Shown here: piece after piece, positions 24,101 through 36,375 of the stretch
Numbering within the stretch: the first letter of the stretch is position 1
Layout: the number at the start of each line of letters is the position of its first letter
Assembly (NCBI GenBank): GCA_024305405.1
Contig: JAKNDB010000070.1
Location: forward strand, 423,501 to 487,500
Source: Dirofilaria immitis
Taxonomy: Eukaryota > Nematoda > Chromadorea > Rhabditida > Onchocercidae
Length of the DNA stretch: 64,000 nt
Reading direction: 5' to 3'
Translations under genes and position numbers: made by a program
The notes under the pieces: model-generated
The model's input: the letters and a program-made list of their open reading frames with translations, nothing else
Database searches by the model: none
What the model was told of the DNA's origin: nothing

Positions 24101-27100
24101 TGAAATGCAGGTTATCCAATTACTACAAAAGAGAGAAATGAGATAATAAGAAATAAAAATTAAATCAGTACTTACCTGACAGGGCAAGAAATGACATCCT
24201 TGTCTCGACTTGATGCACTATGTTGTAGTGCAACATTTGATAGCAAACGCATATGTGCCAGAAATTTGGCAATCGAACGCGTAATATTTAGGGATTTATT
24301 CCATCTTTTAACATTGTTGCCATAATAAATTAAGCCTGAAAAGTGAAGTTAAGTTACATATATATTTAAGTACAAAGAAATGAGCGCAAATAAGTCTAAC
24401 TACTAAAATATTCCAACAATCTTCGCTATTAAGAGTATAACTCAAATAAATCTTTGAAAAAAAAGCCAATATTACTCAAAGAGCTTATTTATCAATACTT
24501 TCAGACATGTAATACTACATTATAATGATTAATAATTTGAGAAAAATTAGAAATATTACAGAATATTCAACATAAATCATCCCAATAAATATTAATAAAT
24601 TTCAGATAAAATTTAGAAATGGAAGACAGTGCCACCTGCATTTGTCTAAAACTCCTGAAAATACAGCTTTAAAAAGATCGAAAACTAACTATATAGAAGT
24701 ATCCATAAAATGAATAGGATGAGACCAGAAGCACCAACAGCCACGATAAAATAAAATTTTCGAAGAAAAGCAACTGCGGCGATGCCCATAAGTGTAAACA
24801 TCGCAATAAGAAGTGCTACCGAGAAGACTAATGACCAGGACCATGAAAGTTGTATTCCATCAAGCCAGGATCTTGAAAACGATCGCATTGAACCTTTCAT
24901 TTTGTCAAGAAGAACTGACTTTCCTGAACCCCATTTTGCATAAAGTCCTGAAAAATACTTTCTCTGCAAATTCAAATGTAAATAATTTTGAAATTAAAAG
25001 AATCGAACGTTTGAACTATAATAAACTGTAAGAAAAGAATCCAACAACAAAAAGCAAAAATTAAAACTTGTCTAACAATTCAAATCTCGTAAATTCAATT
25101 ATAATCTCGTATGGAAATAAAAATTAATTGCATCTGTAATGCTGTTAAAAATGAGAAAAAACGACTACGTAATTGCATAATCGCTTGAAAACTTTAAGAA
25201 ACTTATGACGGTTAATTACGAATTTGATTGATTTGAAAGCTTACCGATGGTAAGCGGTAATGTTAGATTCGGTTCGCATACAATATCAGCTAGCACATTG
25301 CTGTAAATATCATAACCAAGCATAGCATCCACTTGCACCTCGGCATCCAATGGTCCATAAATTAAGGGAATGATTGGCTGTGGGTTTTCTTGATCAATAG
25401 AATATGGTGTCTCGCCAAGTTTATTCGGCCTATATAACAAGCGTGAATCAGACGGATTTAACAATAAAGATTGCGTTATTTTCCGTGATCTTGCCCGTAG
25501 TGCCACATGTAATACATTATCGCCGGCATTATCCGTTGCTGAAACTTTTGCACCCGAATTTACTAGTAACTGACAGAAAGCCGAATGTCGATTTTTTACA
25601 GCACGCAATAATGGTGTGTCACCATCCTGCAAAAAAAATTAATATAAATTCTTTATAATTATAAAAAATTAATACAAATCAAAAAAATTAACTGGATATG
25701 CGAGTAGAATAAATGATCTGCAGAACTAAAGAAAAAGTTAACAAATGTGAATGACGAAGAATGATTCAGGCAAGTTGTCATATCTTAGGATAATCTCAAT
25801 ATAAGTAGAATAAGAATTTAAAATTTTTTGTTACGGGATCTAGCATGATGATAAATTAGACTAAACAATTTCGGTAATAAAATAGTGCAAGTAAAGAGTA
25901 TAATATCTCATTTGTCATAATGTAGCACACAATCCATCATATCTGATTAATAATTAACATCTCTAATAGCTTCCTCTAAAATACCTGACAGTTAAATAAA
26001 CAGTCTTTTTCCATAAAATTATAGCATTTAGTTTGCATCAGTCTGCTAAATAAATAAAATTTCTATTCAAAACAATTAAAAATTAATATTTTTATGATTG
26101 CTAAATTATGGACATTATTAAAACCTTATTTCTTATTTCCAAATTTGGCTTCTTTTCCAATAAAGCAACCACAATATCCATAAATGATTTATCGATAGCT
26201 AAATGAAGAGCTGTCCTATTTTCCTGAAAATTTGGTTTTTTTTCAAAATCAATTTATGAATATAATTTACTGATCGGATACTTTAAGTTCTTCAAACAAA
26301 AAATTGAAAAATATAGAATTAAATTTAAAAATTTCCCTTGAAGTCGGCAGTTCTCAAAATCTCTAAATCTATAAAAATAATAATGCAAATATTTCAACAA
26401 AATATATCAACATACGGAGTCCCTCGCATTAACATCGGCATGTTTTTCAAGAAGCATTTTCACTATTTCTACATTTCCTGATCGTACGGCACTTATCAAA
26501 ATTGAATTCCCAAACTGCAAAAAGCATTATCTACAAGAAAAAAAATTAAAACAGATAACAGAAGAAATGAAATCAAGAAATAAGAATTCTGACCCTATCT
26601 ACTCCATTTACATACGCTCCACGCTCGATGTACATCGACGCAATTTCCACATAACCTTCACGTGCAGCAATAGCAAGTGGTGAAAGGCCATTCTGCAATT
26701 CACATAAAATCAACTGAATTTAAACTTATCATAAAGTTCAAAATGATATCGAAAGCATAATTCAATGGGTACAAACAGACTGACCGAGTTTTCCAAGAAA
26801 AAAATAAAATAAAATTAACTTGATCGACAGTGTTGATGTTTGGCTCTCTTGACAATATCAGTTTAACAACACTAATAAAATTACCCCGCGTGGCCATCAT
26901 TAGAGCAGTTGCACCATACTGCAAATAAATCACTACAAAACTTTCTGAAATGTGAATTAGAACTATAAATTTTTGTGTAAGTTATTAGATTTCAAAAATT
27001 AAAAAAGAAGTAAAACTAAACACCATTCCAACAGCATCCAATTCAGCTCCAGCATTCAGCAATAACTCAATTATAGGCTTGTAGCCTCTTCTTGCAGCCC

Positions 27101-28877
27101 AAATTAAAGCTGTACTTCCAAATTTATCGCATGCATTTACCTGAAAAATTCACTACTCAACAAAAACTTCCTATCAATTGGACGATCAGAAATTTGCACA
27201 ATTTGCTTCTTCTGTTTTTTTTTCAATTTTTAACTATAAAACTCACTTCTGCACCGGCATTAATGAGTAATTCTACAAAATTCACATAGCCACGTCCAGC
27301 AGCAACAATAAGTGGTGTTAAGCTATCTTCTTCATCAATAAGATTAACATGAGCCTTGAACTCGATCAGAAGTTGTGCACATGCATAATGATTCTTGTAT
27401 ACAGCCCACATTAGTGGACTCCAGCCCAGCTATAATATGAAAAATCTTTTATCATTTTTTGCGAAATTCTATTTCTAATTTAATTCTTACAGTTTATCCA
27501 TGAATTTTTCTGAACTTCGTGAAAAGAATTTGAACTTTCTAAAACTCTAAATGAATCTTACAACATCAGCATAGTCGACAGCTGCTCCAGCTTTCAATAA
27601 TATTTTCACAATTTCTTCATGACCCATATAAGCCGCATCAAGAAGAGCTGTCCAACCATCCTTAAAAATTCGTTTCACGTATTTAAAAAGATATAACATG
27701 CAGATATGGCTGATAAAACTAATGCTAAAAAACATTAATGGGAATTATATAGTCTCATATTCATTCCGATAGTGTTATTGAACACATAAAATAGAACGGA
27801 TCAAATCTTTAATTGACAAATCAAATTCATTTATTCAATTGATAACACAACTGAATTTTGACTGTCAAATAAAAATTTTACTGTCGACTGATTTGTTCTT
27901 TTTTCTTAGTCTAGATAAAAACTTTGTCTAATTTATTTTGTAATCATAACTTCGTTCGAATAATATTGAAACCCGAACTATCCATTTAATATGTTTTAGC
28001 CATCCTAATATTTTCAATTTTAATCATAAAATGTATTTCCTGATTTCCTTAAAAATTAATACAATATTCTGAGAAACATACAGCATCTGTATCCTCCAAA
28101 TCAAAATCACTGACGAAATCCTGTACAATGTCTGTTTGTCCTGTTCTAGCTGCCACTATAAGAATATTTTCATTGTCCTGAAATAACACGATAATTAATT
28201 TCAATTCACTAGAAATTAGTAGATTTTCGGTGTAAAATAATAAATATTTCCGGACCAAAAAGAAAAGAAAAACATTATGATTCATCTGAAGATATCTCCA
28301 TTTGGACGGTTGCTCCCAAATGCATAAATGATTCTCAAAAAGAAAAAAAAAAAAGAAGAAGCAAAATATGAATATACCCCATTTCTTAAAGTAATGAAGT
28401 CATGTTTTGCAAGATCAGCGCTTTGAAGTTTACCATTTTCTAGCAAAGAAAACAATTCTTCCACTTTTGTATCGGCGGTCATTTCACTAAGATTTACAAT
28501 ACCTGAAGGAATCTTTTAAAAAATTAGTAAAAATGATTATTTGGTAGCAGCAACGATATCTGAGAATTATGCAATTTTCTTGTTCCTTATTGAGATATCT
28601 CGAAGCCTGAATAGAAATTTAAGGCCTTTTTCTCAAATATTATGTAAAAAAGGGAGGAATTTAACTCAGCAATGACAGTCCAAAAATATCTAAATTTGTA
28701 GTAACGGTACCACATTTTATATCTTCACATTTCCAACAATTTTTTTTATTGCACTTTTATGTGTAGAATCTCAAGAATCCCTGTTCTCCAACATAACTGT
28801 CGAATGGAAATTAAGCATGATACACGAGAGGTTAGATTCTCGAGCAGCTGGTGGGTGTAGCCCCGTCGTCCAATCAT
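18171..28877 (-). CDS. KIDINS220: KIDINS220/ARMS homologue: ankyrin repeats plus KAP P-loop NTPase membrane scaffold
   Basis: KIDINS220 is a multi-pass plasma-membrane scaffold that couples receptors to kinase and small-GTPase signalling, mainly in neurons. Order seen: exon 28877-28826 (MIGRRGYTHQLLENLTS) joins in phase to 28502-28378 (MTADTKVEELFSLLENGK region). Then come about ten to eleven ankyrin repeats, mostly one per exon (28177 to 25245). The KAP NTPase follows, with Walker A GLYAKWGSGKS (24947-24690), two to three membrane segments, LFADYHRLSSIGGEQ (23.7 kb), Walker B-like RLIVVVDGLDNCEQ (22.2 kb) and DPHIIISAVNHSMHSALAG (21.7 kb). A SAM-like segment (LNLGDWTLLRLLIETL) and an acidic/Ser-rich tail end at TGA 18171. 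Frame is lost by one A/T at 22607-22612, 21180-21182, 20904-20907 and 19700-19703. The last residues (ALQTR) do not form the vertebrate PDZ-binding end. Confidence 0.92.
20300..24947 (-). other. KAP P-loop NTPase and membrane segments of KIDINS220
   Basis: The Walker A exon (24947-24690) also encodes the first hydrophobic hairpin (LVFSVALLIAMFTLMGIAAV and FIVAVGASGLILFILWILLY). Further spans lie at about 23.2-23.1 kb (VTVVVSLFIFSINTALILLA) and 22.70-22.62 kb (FFLIVAVLALYPLYLLFVYG). The C-terminal half of the NTPase runs to 20.3 kb (WVSLIEQWPSRMCWLIDHAL). KAP NTPases are known for membrane segments inserted in the P-loop fold. Confidence 0.85.
25245..28177 (-). other. Ankyrin-repeat block of KIDINS220
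   Basis: Successive exons carry repeats such as DGWTALLDAAYMGHEEIVKI (27.65 kb), SPLMWAVYKNHYACAQLLIE (27.4), STALIWAARRGYKPIIELLL (27.1), ATALMMATRGNFISVVKLIL (26.9), LSPLAIAAREGYVEIA (26.7), NSILISAVRSGNVEIVKMLL (26.5), RTALHLAIDKSFMDIVVALL (26.2), and DTPLLRAVKNRH plus NVLHVALRARS (25.6). One repeat per exon, split at near-equivalent positions, suggests growth by exon duplication. Confidence 0.9.
28502..28504 (-). promoter_or_regulatory. Splice acceptor of KIDINS220 exon 2, possible SL site
   Basis: TCCTTCAG precedes 28502. It can be a cis acceptor for exon 28877-28826 (phase 1 fits) or an SL site giving a protein that starts at ATG 28482. Confidence 0.4.
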
Positions 28878-29710
28878 TATTTGATAAAGAAGCATACCTC
28901 TTCATCATATTTTATCCTTATCATTTCGATATTCTGATTCCCATTTCCTCCTTCTTGAGAACGTACTTTGCTGACATATAAAATCAAAACTTTCAATTCT
29001 ATTGCCTATGATTTTGTCTTTGAATTATTTTTTTCATCTGAATCGCAAGTACACTACATTACAAAGAAAAAGAAAAGTATTAGTACAGAACAAAAATATA
29101 AATCCCTTTATTTCCAAAAATACAGAAAATTACACAACAATTTAAAGAAAAAAAAATTTACCACCCTCTTAGCTTTACGATTCTATTACTTCTACTACTG
29201 AATGAAAACAAATCTTATAACTTATAAAGCAATTTTAGAATCTACGCCAAAACATCTGTGCAAAGAGAGAAGTTATTATAATTGACTTGGCCTTAATAAT
29301 TTATTAAATCTATTGAAAATTCTTTTTATATTAGAATATAAACAACGTTTTCAAACTGAAACAAGCTATAAAGCAATAATATATTTACAAGTTCAATAAA
29401 ACATGAAATTTTTTAAACAACGAAGATATCTATACCTCGGTAGAAAGAATAATTTGTAATATAAAATTTGGAAAATGCCTTAAAAAATATATCAGGAAGA
29501 AAGAAAAATTTACCGATAGAAATATCGATTGCACAGGAAATCTACCAGGAAACCTTTACAATTATGAATGAGAATATCTATTTGAAAAACTACATTTAGA
29601 ATAACTTAGTTTTACAGAAATGTAAGTCTTTCTAGGTTCCTATAAAACTCTGATTTTAAACTGAAAAATTATCTTGTAAGTAGCAGTATCATAGCAATAG
29701 CTGTCAACTT
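28878..29710. other. Intergenic DNA between KIDINS220 and cdc-73
   Basis: About 830 AT-rich bases upstream of the GC-richer KIDINS220 first exon. It holds the cdc-73 3' flank and presumably the KIDINS220 promoter. No other gene supported. Confidence 0.5.
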
Positions 29711-32700
29711 TTAGTACCTAAGATGAGGTTTATTTTTGATAATATATCGATCAAGCGTTTCCCAGAAACGAGCTAATATAGCGCGATCCAAATGTCGTTT
29801 TGTTCGTGATAGCTTTAGAACATTTACACTCCATTTAGCCACATTATTATCTGTTTTCTGGTCGTCATACATTAAATGAAAAGCCGCTACATTTGCAAAT
29901 ATATCCGTAGGATTACCACCCCATCTCCAGCCTTTGAATTGCCATGCCGGCCCCTGAAATAATTCTCTATCAAGTAATTTCTCTTAGGACAGTGTATGGT
30001 AAATTTTGTTCATAAATACGCTTAATAAAATATGTCATATTTTTTCCTGTCACTGTATAAAATCGGAACAGTTTTCAATAGCCAAAAAATCTTCAACCTT
30101 TAACGTCAACGATGTAAATAAAAATCTAAAAGAATAAAATGAAGATCCAAAAGAATAAAATAAGAACTAAAAGAAATAAAATAACAAATCAACAAAGCTG
30201 AAAAAGAAAGGTACCTGCACAAAAACAGCAACAACACGACTCCATTCATCATCACCAAATTTTAAAGGATTTTCAACAACTCTGTATGGAACTGTAACGC
30301 CATCATGTTTAAGTCTTTGTATCAAAACCTCATTTTCCCTTCGACAAGTCGCCTTTCGCTCTTCAGTGGTAATAAAACGCATATCCTGCATAAGAAAAGA
30401 AAAGATAATATTATATTGAAAAATAATTTGGAAAAGGAGAATATGACGTAAAACGAACCATAAATAAACAAGAATACATGATACCATTTGGTAAAATAAG
30501 TTAATATCAAAATATACTCACAGCAGAAACGCTTCATTTCTAAATGCAAAATTAAACCTGCAATATATCGCGAACATTGAACATGGTAATCAGGGAAGTA
30601 CCAGCAGCTGGAATGATTATTATTGGTGTCCGCGACTGTCGCTTCTGATGTCGTGGATTACTATTGTCTGCATTAGGTGTCAAGGCTTTCGCTGGTGTTG
30701 ATGACTCTACTACCATTGGTTTCGCTCCCGAAGCAGACATTATCGATGTTCCTAAAAACTAACAGGGATACGTAGATCTCAATTTCATGAATCTCTTTTC
30801 TGAATTAATTTTTGCTGCTTAATGTTAGAGTAAAATTTGGAATTTAGAAAACTTGGAACAGTTAAAAATTGTTTTCATAAATCTAATGCAGAACCTTGGA
30901 AAGTGAGTCCAGTTTCGATCTTAAAACCAGCAGTTTGGTCTTTGTTAAATTTTTCTTGGTCGTAACGTGAATAGCCAGCAGGTTGAGTCCTAATCCGATC
31001 GTTAGATGTTGTTCTTGGCGGAAGTACTGCTGATTTCTGACGTTGTGCTGCCTCTTCTCGCAACTAGAAACTTGTGACGATGGTAAGTGCGAAAAACTTG
31101 ACTTCGTTAAAATTTGAGTTTGGATTTTTTTCCAAGGAATCCAATAAAATGAATAACTAAGATAAGAGAGCATATCTCAGATCTGCATACTTTAAAACTA
31201 TGTAAAATAGAGAGGATTGAAGTGAATTCTTTGGACGCTGCTTCCATGACGCTTGTTCGATTTCTCCATACTCGTTCTTTGCCTTTCAATTCACGGTCTA
31301 AAGCATCTTCACTTACATCGGGTACATCTAAATCCATCGGAGCACCAAACCTGAATTATTTCTAAGCTGCAGAAAATTGGTCTGAAGATGATGATCTAGA
31401 CGCTTCATCTTCAACGAAGCAGAACAAATAGATTTAAAATATTTTTTCAGGAACTTCACGACCAGTTCCGAGATTGTAAAATTCATTAAAATTTCAGCTG
31501 AAAAAAAAATAGTCAAAATCTACCTGTCATCTACGGATTTGATTGTATTTCTTGCCATATTTTTCTTCCGCTTATTTTTCAAAGCAGCAATTTTGTCGGC
31601 TGTAAGTTTGTCACTGAGATCTCTCACCCCTTCTACATCAGCACTTTTGTTATCTTCTGTCACACTACCTTTCAATAGGTTTTGTATTCGTTGTCTATAA
31701 ATGATATTTGTTAATAAAAATGAAACATCTAGAACGAATATGTATTTATTCTGTAATCTCGCATATCACACATCTGTACTGTTAAATTTTAAATCTCTAG
31801 AATTCATTTTTATCAAATACTAACCGATTTTCTTCACCATCATAACGAGCTTTTTTACTTCTGGTTCATTTTGATCAATAAGTCGAGAGACAGGAATCGG
31901 TGCTGGGATGGGTGCTAACAAGTCTACTGTTTGCGGTGGCTGCTCACGTTCACCTTTCAGGTATGCCAAAAGTTCACGTCTAAATTTAAGAAGTTAAAAA
32001 TACCGAAACTGTCAATAAATTTACCAACTGCTCTTGAACATAGATTATTTCACTACATTAATTAAAAATACAATTTAGAGTTTAGATATACTTCTCAAAG
32101 CAAAAATTCGAAAAAATTTTAAAAAGTTAGAGTGATAAAAACTTTCGGAATAATCGAAAATAAAAAGTAAATAGAAGTTGTGAAAAATATGAGAAATAAG
32201 GGCTAGATTTGTTTTAATGAAACTAAAAGATATTAAGAAAAAGGAAACAGCTTTGGAAGCACTCATAAACATGCTTTCATGAACATACTTACGCAGAGTC
32301 AAAAATTTTTTTGCAAACGCAGGAACCAGATTTTTGAAAAACTAATTTTTATTCTTTTCGTTTTTATTTAAAATGAAAAATGAAAATAAAACATATTTAT
32401 CTGCATGGCAATTTCAAATTTAAAAGAAATACACCTGTCAGGCCTGGTTACGCATTGTATTCCTTTACCAGAAGCATCCTTGACATAAGCAGTATGTTGC
32501 ATTTCACGGTTTTCCCATAGTAACAACAGTGATTCCAATGTATAATACTCATTTTGTCTGCCATATACCATTAAATTCGTCTTCACGTCACGTCGATATG
32601 CTGCATCACCGAATACATAATAACGCTGATTGCCCTGAAACCGTTAATACAATCTCTAGCTTGCGCTTTCTAAATGTATTGCAAAAATTAGGTAATGGAA

Positions 32701-32940
32701 TCTTTACTATCGAACTCATTACTATTATTACTGCATTCTGCAGTGCATATCTTGCAATTTCTTATTACCATTTCAAACAGCCATGCAAATTATGTCAAAA
32801 AGGAATTGCCTCTTAATATCACATTACTAACTGAGAAAACTCAATATATAAAAAAAAAAAAAAAAACGAACATTTTTGATTTCTCGCATAGTACGTCGAC
32901 CAATGGCATATTCATGTAACAATTTCAATGGATCAGCCAT
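29711..32940 (-). CDS. cdc-73: CDC73/parafibromin, Paf1 complex subunit
   Basis: CDC73 is a nuclear subunit of the Paf1 complex, which rides on RNA polymerase II and promotes H2B ubiquitylation and elongation. Exons: 32940-about 32867, 32634-32435, 31979-31825, 31694-31524, 31350-31191, 31063-30897, 30751-about 30558, 30386-about 30217, 29953-29711. Family hallmarks: [20 protein letters not shown] at the start, [42 protein letters not shown], then the Ras-like C-terminal domain with [67 protein letters not shown] and the end NKPHLRY. Length about 460 residues is near the metazoan norm (~530), with a shorter middle. One base is missing in the T6 run 31851-31856. The first-exon donor (GTTCGT) is weak. 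Confidence 0.95.
32849..32864 (+). repeat. Poly-A run in cdc-73 intron 1
   Basis: About sixteen consecutive A bases (poly-T on the gene strand) close to the first donor. Run length is likely unreliable in this assembly. Confidence 0.7.
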
Positions 32941-32964
32941 TGTTGACAATGGAATAGAAAATGG

Positions 32965-32967
32965 CCT
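32965..32967 (-). promoter_or_regulatory. Probable SL trans-splice acceptor of cdc-73
   Basis: The minus strand reads TTATTTCAG 25 bases upstream of the ATG at 32940; no upstream exon is recognised. Confidence 0.45.
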
Positions 32968-34229
32968 GAAATAATTTCGAAATAAAAAGATAATGCAATT
33001 AATACAATACAGTACAAACAGTAAAAACATCTAACAAACGACAAGCAACTGAATTCGAAACAAAGAAAAACACGGTTCAACTATGGAACGTTGTGCAAAC
33101 AGAATTTACATGTAGTATAAATATGCGTTGTCAATTAGAAAATGAGATGGATGTGTGACAATTAGTTGGGGTAGAATAATATAAGTAAAATATTTAGTCT
33201 TAAATAAATTAATATAATTAATTGAATGTAAAGTAACATGCAGTACTTTTCCTTTGAAATTTAACTCTTATGGTAATATTTTTTCTTAATTAATTTAAAT
33301 TTAAAATTTCATTACTATTATTGATCATCTAATAAAATTAATTGTTTAAATTAACATTTCGCTCATATTATTGATAGTTATCAACCTAGAAATACATTTA
33401 ACAACTTATTGTGAACAGGAAATTTAATAATAATATTATCTTTATACATTCGGAAAAAAGTTTTGCCAAGTTTAAGCATTAAACATCCATTATGATACTT
33501 TAGCTTAGTTCAATTTAAAAAGAATCTCAAATCCGTTTTGAAAATAAGACTTTAGTGTAATTAAGCTTTCAATTATAATATTTTAAATTGAAAGTTTTAC
33601 GAAAGCAAAAAGAAATGTTTCGAATTGGCTTTCTTCGCTAAACAAAATTAAAAATGACATTTTGAAAGTTGAATGATGATAGTATCATCTTATTTTTTTG
33701 AATCAGCGACAATTTACATAAATAATTTCATTGATTGTTTCCTGAAGCTAAAAACTTATTCCATCGAATCATAGATAGGCTTAGTTTGAATCTTTTAATT
33801 TCCTCTATATTTTGCAGTATATTCTACTAAAAAAGAAAAAAATTGACGATTCTAATGACATTGAAGTTTTTTTTCGTCATTTATGAAGCGAAATTTTAAA
33901 TATGCATGGAAAAACCACTATTATTCAAACTTCTACTCTAGATTACCTTAATGTTTTCCCTAAAATAATTCAGCAAATGTAATTGTTGTCGAGAAGTTTG
34001 TAAGAATAAATTCTTAACTTTTATTGCATTTAAAAATTCAGATATTTAAGCCAATTTTAATTATATATTACTATAGCATAAAAAAATAAACAGTAGTTAC
34101 TTTTCGCTGAGGTGTACACAAGATGAAGTTAATTTTGAAAAATAACAATGGACTATTAGAAAGATGTATAAATAGTATTTTATTAATCAGAATTTGGGCA
34201 TATTTATAACATCCCTGTTTCTTATATAT
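32968..34229. other. Intergenic DNA between cdc-73 and sma-1
   Basis: About 1.26 kb, AT-rich. It should contain the sma-1 3' untranslated region and the cdc-73 promoter. I see no further coding exon. Confidence 0.5.
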
Positions 34230-36375
34230 TTAAGAACTAGGATATTTAGTATCTCGTTTGAAATCTCTCATCCACTTTAAACTGGATTCAACTGTATCAT
34301 CCGTTATGAAAAGATGCTGTTCTAGTATGCCTAATAGTTGGCAGAAAAATAATTAACAACTAATCCATGCTTAATTTTTGATCCATGTATTAATCAACAA
34401 ATAAGACGACTGAATATTATGAAATAAAAGAAGTAAATATATATCATTAATAGTATGAACAAGGAATGATCTATAAATGGGATCAATTAAAACAGAAAGT
34501 GAAAATAACCACAATTTAGTGGGATATTGAGTGAGCATGTCATAGCAATGGAAAGAAAAATATCTCAGAACTTCAAGCAAGTTATAATATATCTCCGAAC
34601 ATTAAATAATAACCACAAAGAACCTATTACTGTTGGTTTAATATAAGTAAAAATTTTAAAAAATTGTAGAGCTATGATGTAATCCTAGGAAATAACGGAA
34701 AAGTACACACAGTTAAATTGCAGTAGTTTTGAATATTATTGTAATAATCATTATAAGGAATGATGTCAGGCGAGCAATCCTCACGGTATTCCTTTGAAGG
34801 CATTTATTAACAATATCACATAAGATAAAAATCGTTCGAATACTGTAAGCATTTCTATCAATTTCTTCACTTACTGCCACTTTCCTTATGTCGTAAACCA
34901 CGCTTGAAGAACGAAAATGTTTTACGTTCTGAAAATAAATTGATTACTGATATAAATTCGACGGAATAAGACTTAAAAGAGTTCCATTATTTTCTGCATA
35001 AAGGAAAAGAAAAGAAAGACATCTGATTTCATAGAAATACATTGACACATATTTAAAATCTCGGTTCAGGACTGAGATAAATAGTCCTTACTAAATAATT
35101 TTTACTTGGTTGACCGATAAACGGAATGAACTTATAAGATCTTCAATTTAAGATTTTATTCGTGAATTATTAATTACTTATATAATTATAAGAATGCGCA
35201 CTTTTAACGGAATCAGTGTCGTCAGCTGCGGATAGTGCAACAGTAGACACAGTAGTTGCTGATGACGATAGATCTGAATGTTTTTCCACCCAGGCAACAA
35301 AATCATTATCAACTTTTATATTCTCAGTGTTTCGACGCGATGTCGATGATGCTATGGAATCCGAATCCAAGTCCAACACTCGCCTACCGTTCATTTCTTT
35401 ATCACGATTTAGATATTGCAACTCAGGACCATCCTAGAAAAAACGAAATAAATTTAATTGAAAACGAGACAAACATATAGCATTTGTTCCAAAAAATCAA
35501 GGTTCTAGGAGTTGCAATTTCGAAGCTTTTCCTAATTGCAAAAGTTTTAAAATGACTGAAGTTGTTTTGATATTTCCACTAAGATTTTAGCGTTATCTTA
35601 AAAAATATTTTCTTATTTAGTAAGCAATACTGTGGAAAAATTCAGTAATTTGATTCCGACGTAATGCAATTATTTTAAAAAGATGCTAAATTATCACTCT
35701 TTTTTTCAGCATACACATATTTTTCTAATGAGCGTTTTGAATAGCAAACCATGATTTTTACACTTATCATAGTATTTCAAATTCAGAAAATCAGTACTAA
35801 CAAGGTTTCCGAAACCGTTTTCATGCTGTGCGAATGATATTGTTGATTTATACGGTTGATTTTGAAGTTCCAACGACATTTCGCCTTCGCCGTCTAAAAA
35901 TCATCAACTTGCAATCACCACTTTTAAATCTAAGTTAGAAAATCAAAAGAAGCGTATCTTGAAGAAGTACGCCATTTTTATTAGGTGTTAAAGTGATTAG
36001 AAGAATGACAGCCTTTAAAGAATGCTATAAAAAATTATAAAACTAATAGGTGAACTAGGTTAGAACAAATTATTAAATATCGCCAGTCCTGACCAATTCC
36101 TTATCTGCATTTGTATCTTCTCTTTTATGCGGAAAAAAATAACACGAGAGAACTAATGTTTATAAGCATTGAAGTCCCTAACGTGAAATCTAAAAATATG
36201 GATAAAACTTACAATGATTACCGGTTATAGTACCAGACTTCTCGCGTAATTTGGGTTCATAGGATAATGATGGAAGAGTATTAACTTCTACCGATGAAAC
36301 CAATTCCGTAGTATGTCGCCTCAAAGTTTCTCCAGGTCGTGGTGGTGGCGAATACATTGGTGGACTTTCATTCTA
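34230..36375 (-). other. SMA-1 C-terminal tail exons with two possible ends
   Basis: After the PH domain come [20 protein letters not shown] (36.37 kb), [20 protein letters not shown] (35.88 kb) and an Asp/Ser-rich exon (35433-35208, [20 protein letters not shown]). A basic exon from 34928 follows ([19 protein letters not shown], then TGA). The last codons contain a perfect donor, GGCA/GTAAGTGA. The next acceptor (CTATTAG/34330) continues in phase through [20 protein letters not shown] to TAA 34230. The minus strand has AATAAA at 34808-34803, which would serve the shorter form. Confidence 0.65.

Noticed and set aside
28816..28980. Plus-strand 55-codon ORF starting MIHERLDSRAAGG
   Set aside because: It reads well, but the opposite strand of the same patch gives an exon that joins KIDINS220 exon 2 in exact phase. 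I treat the plus ORF as its shadow.
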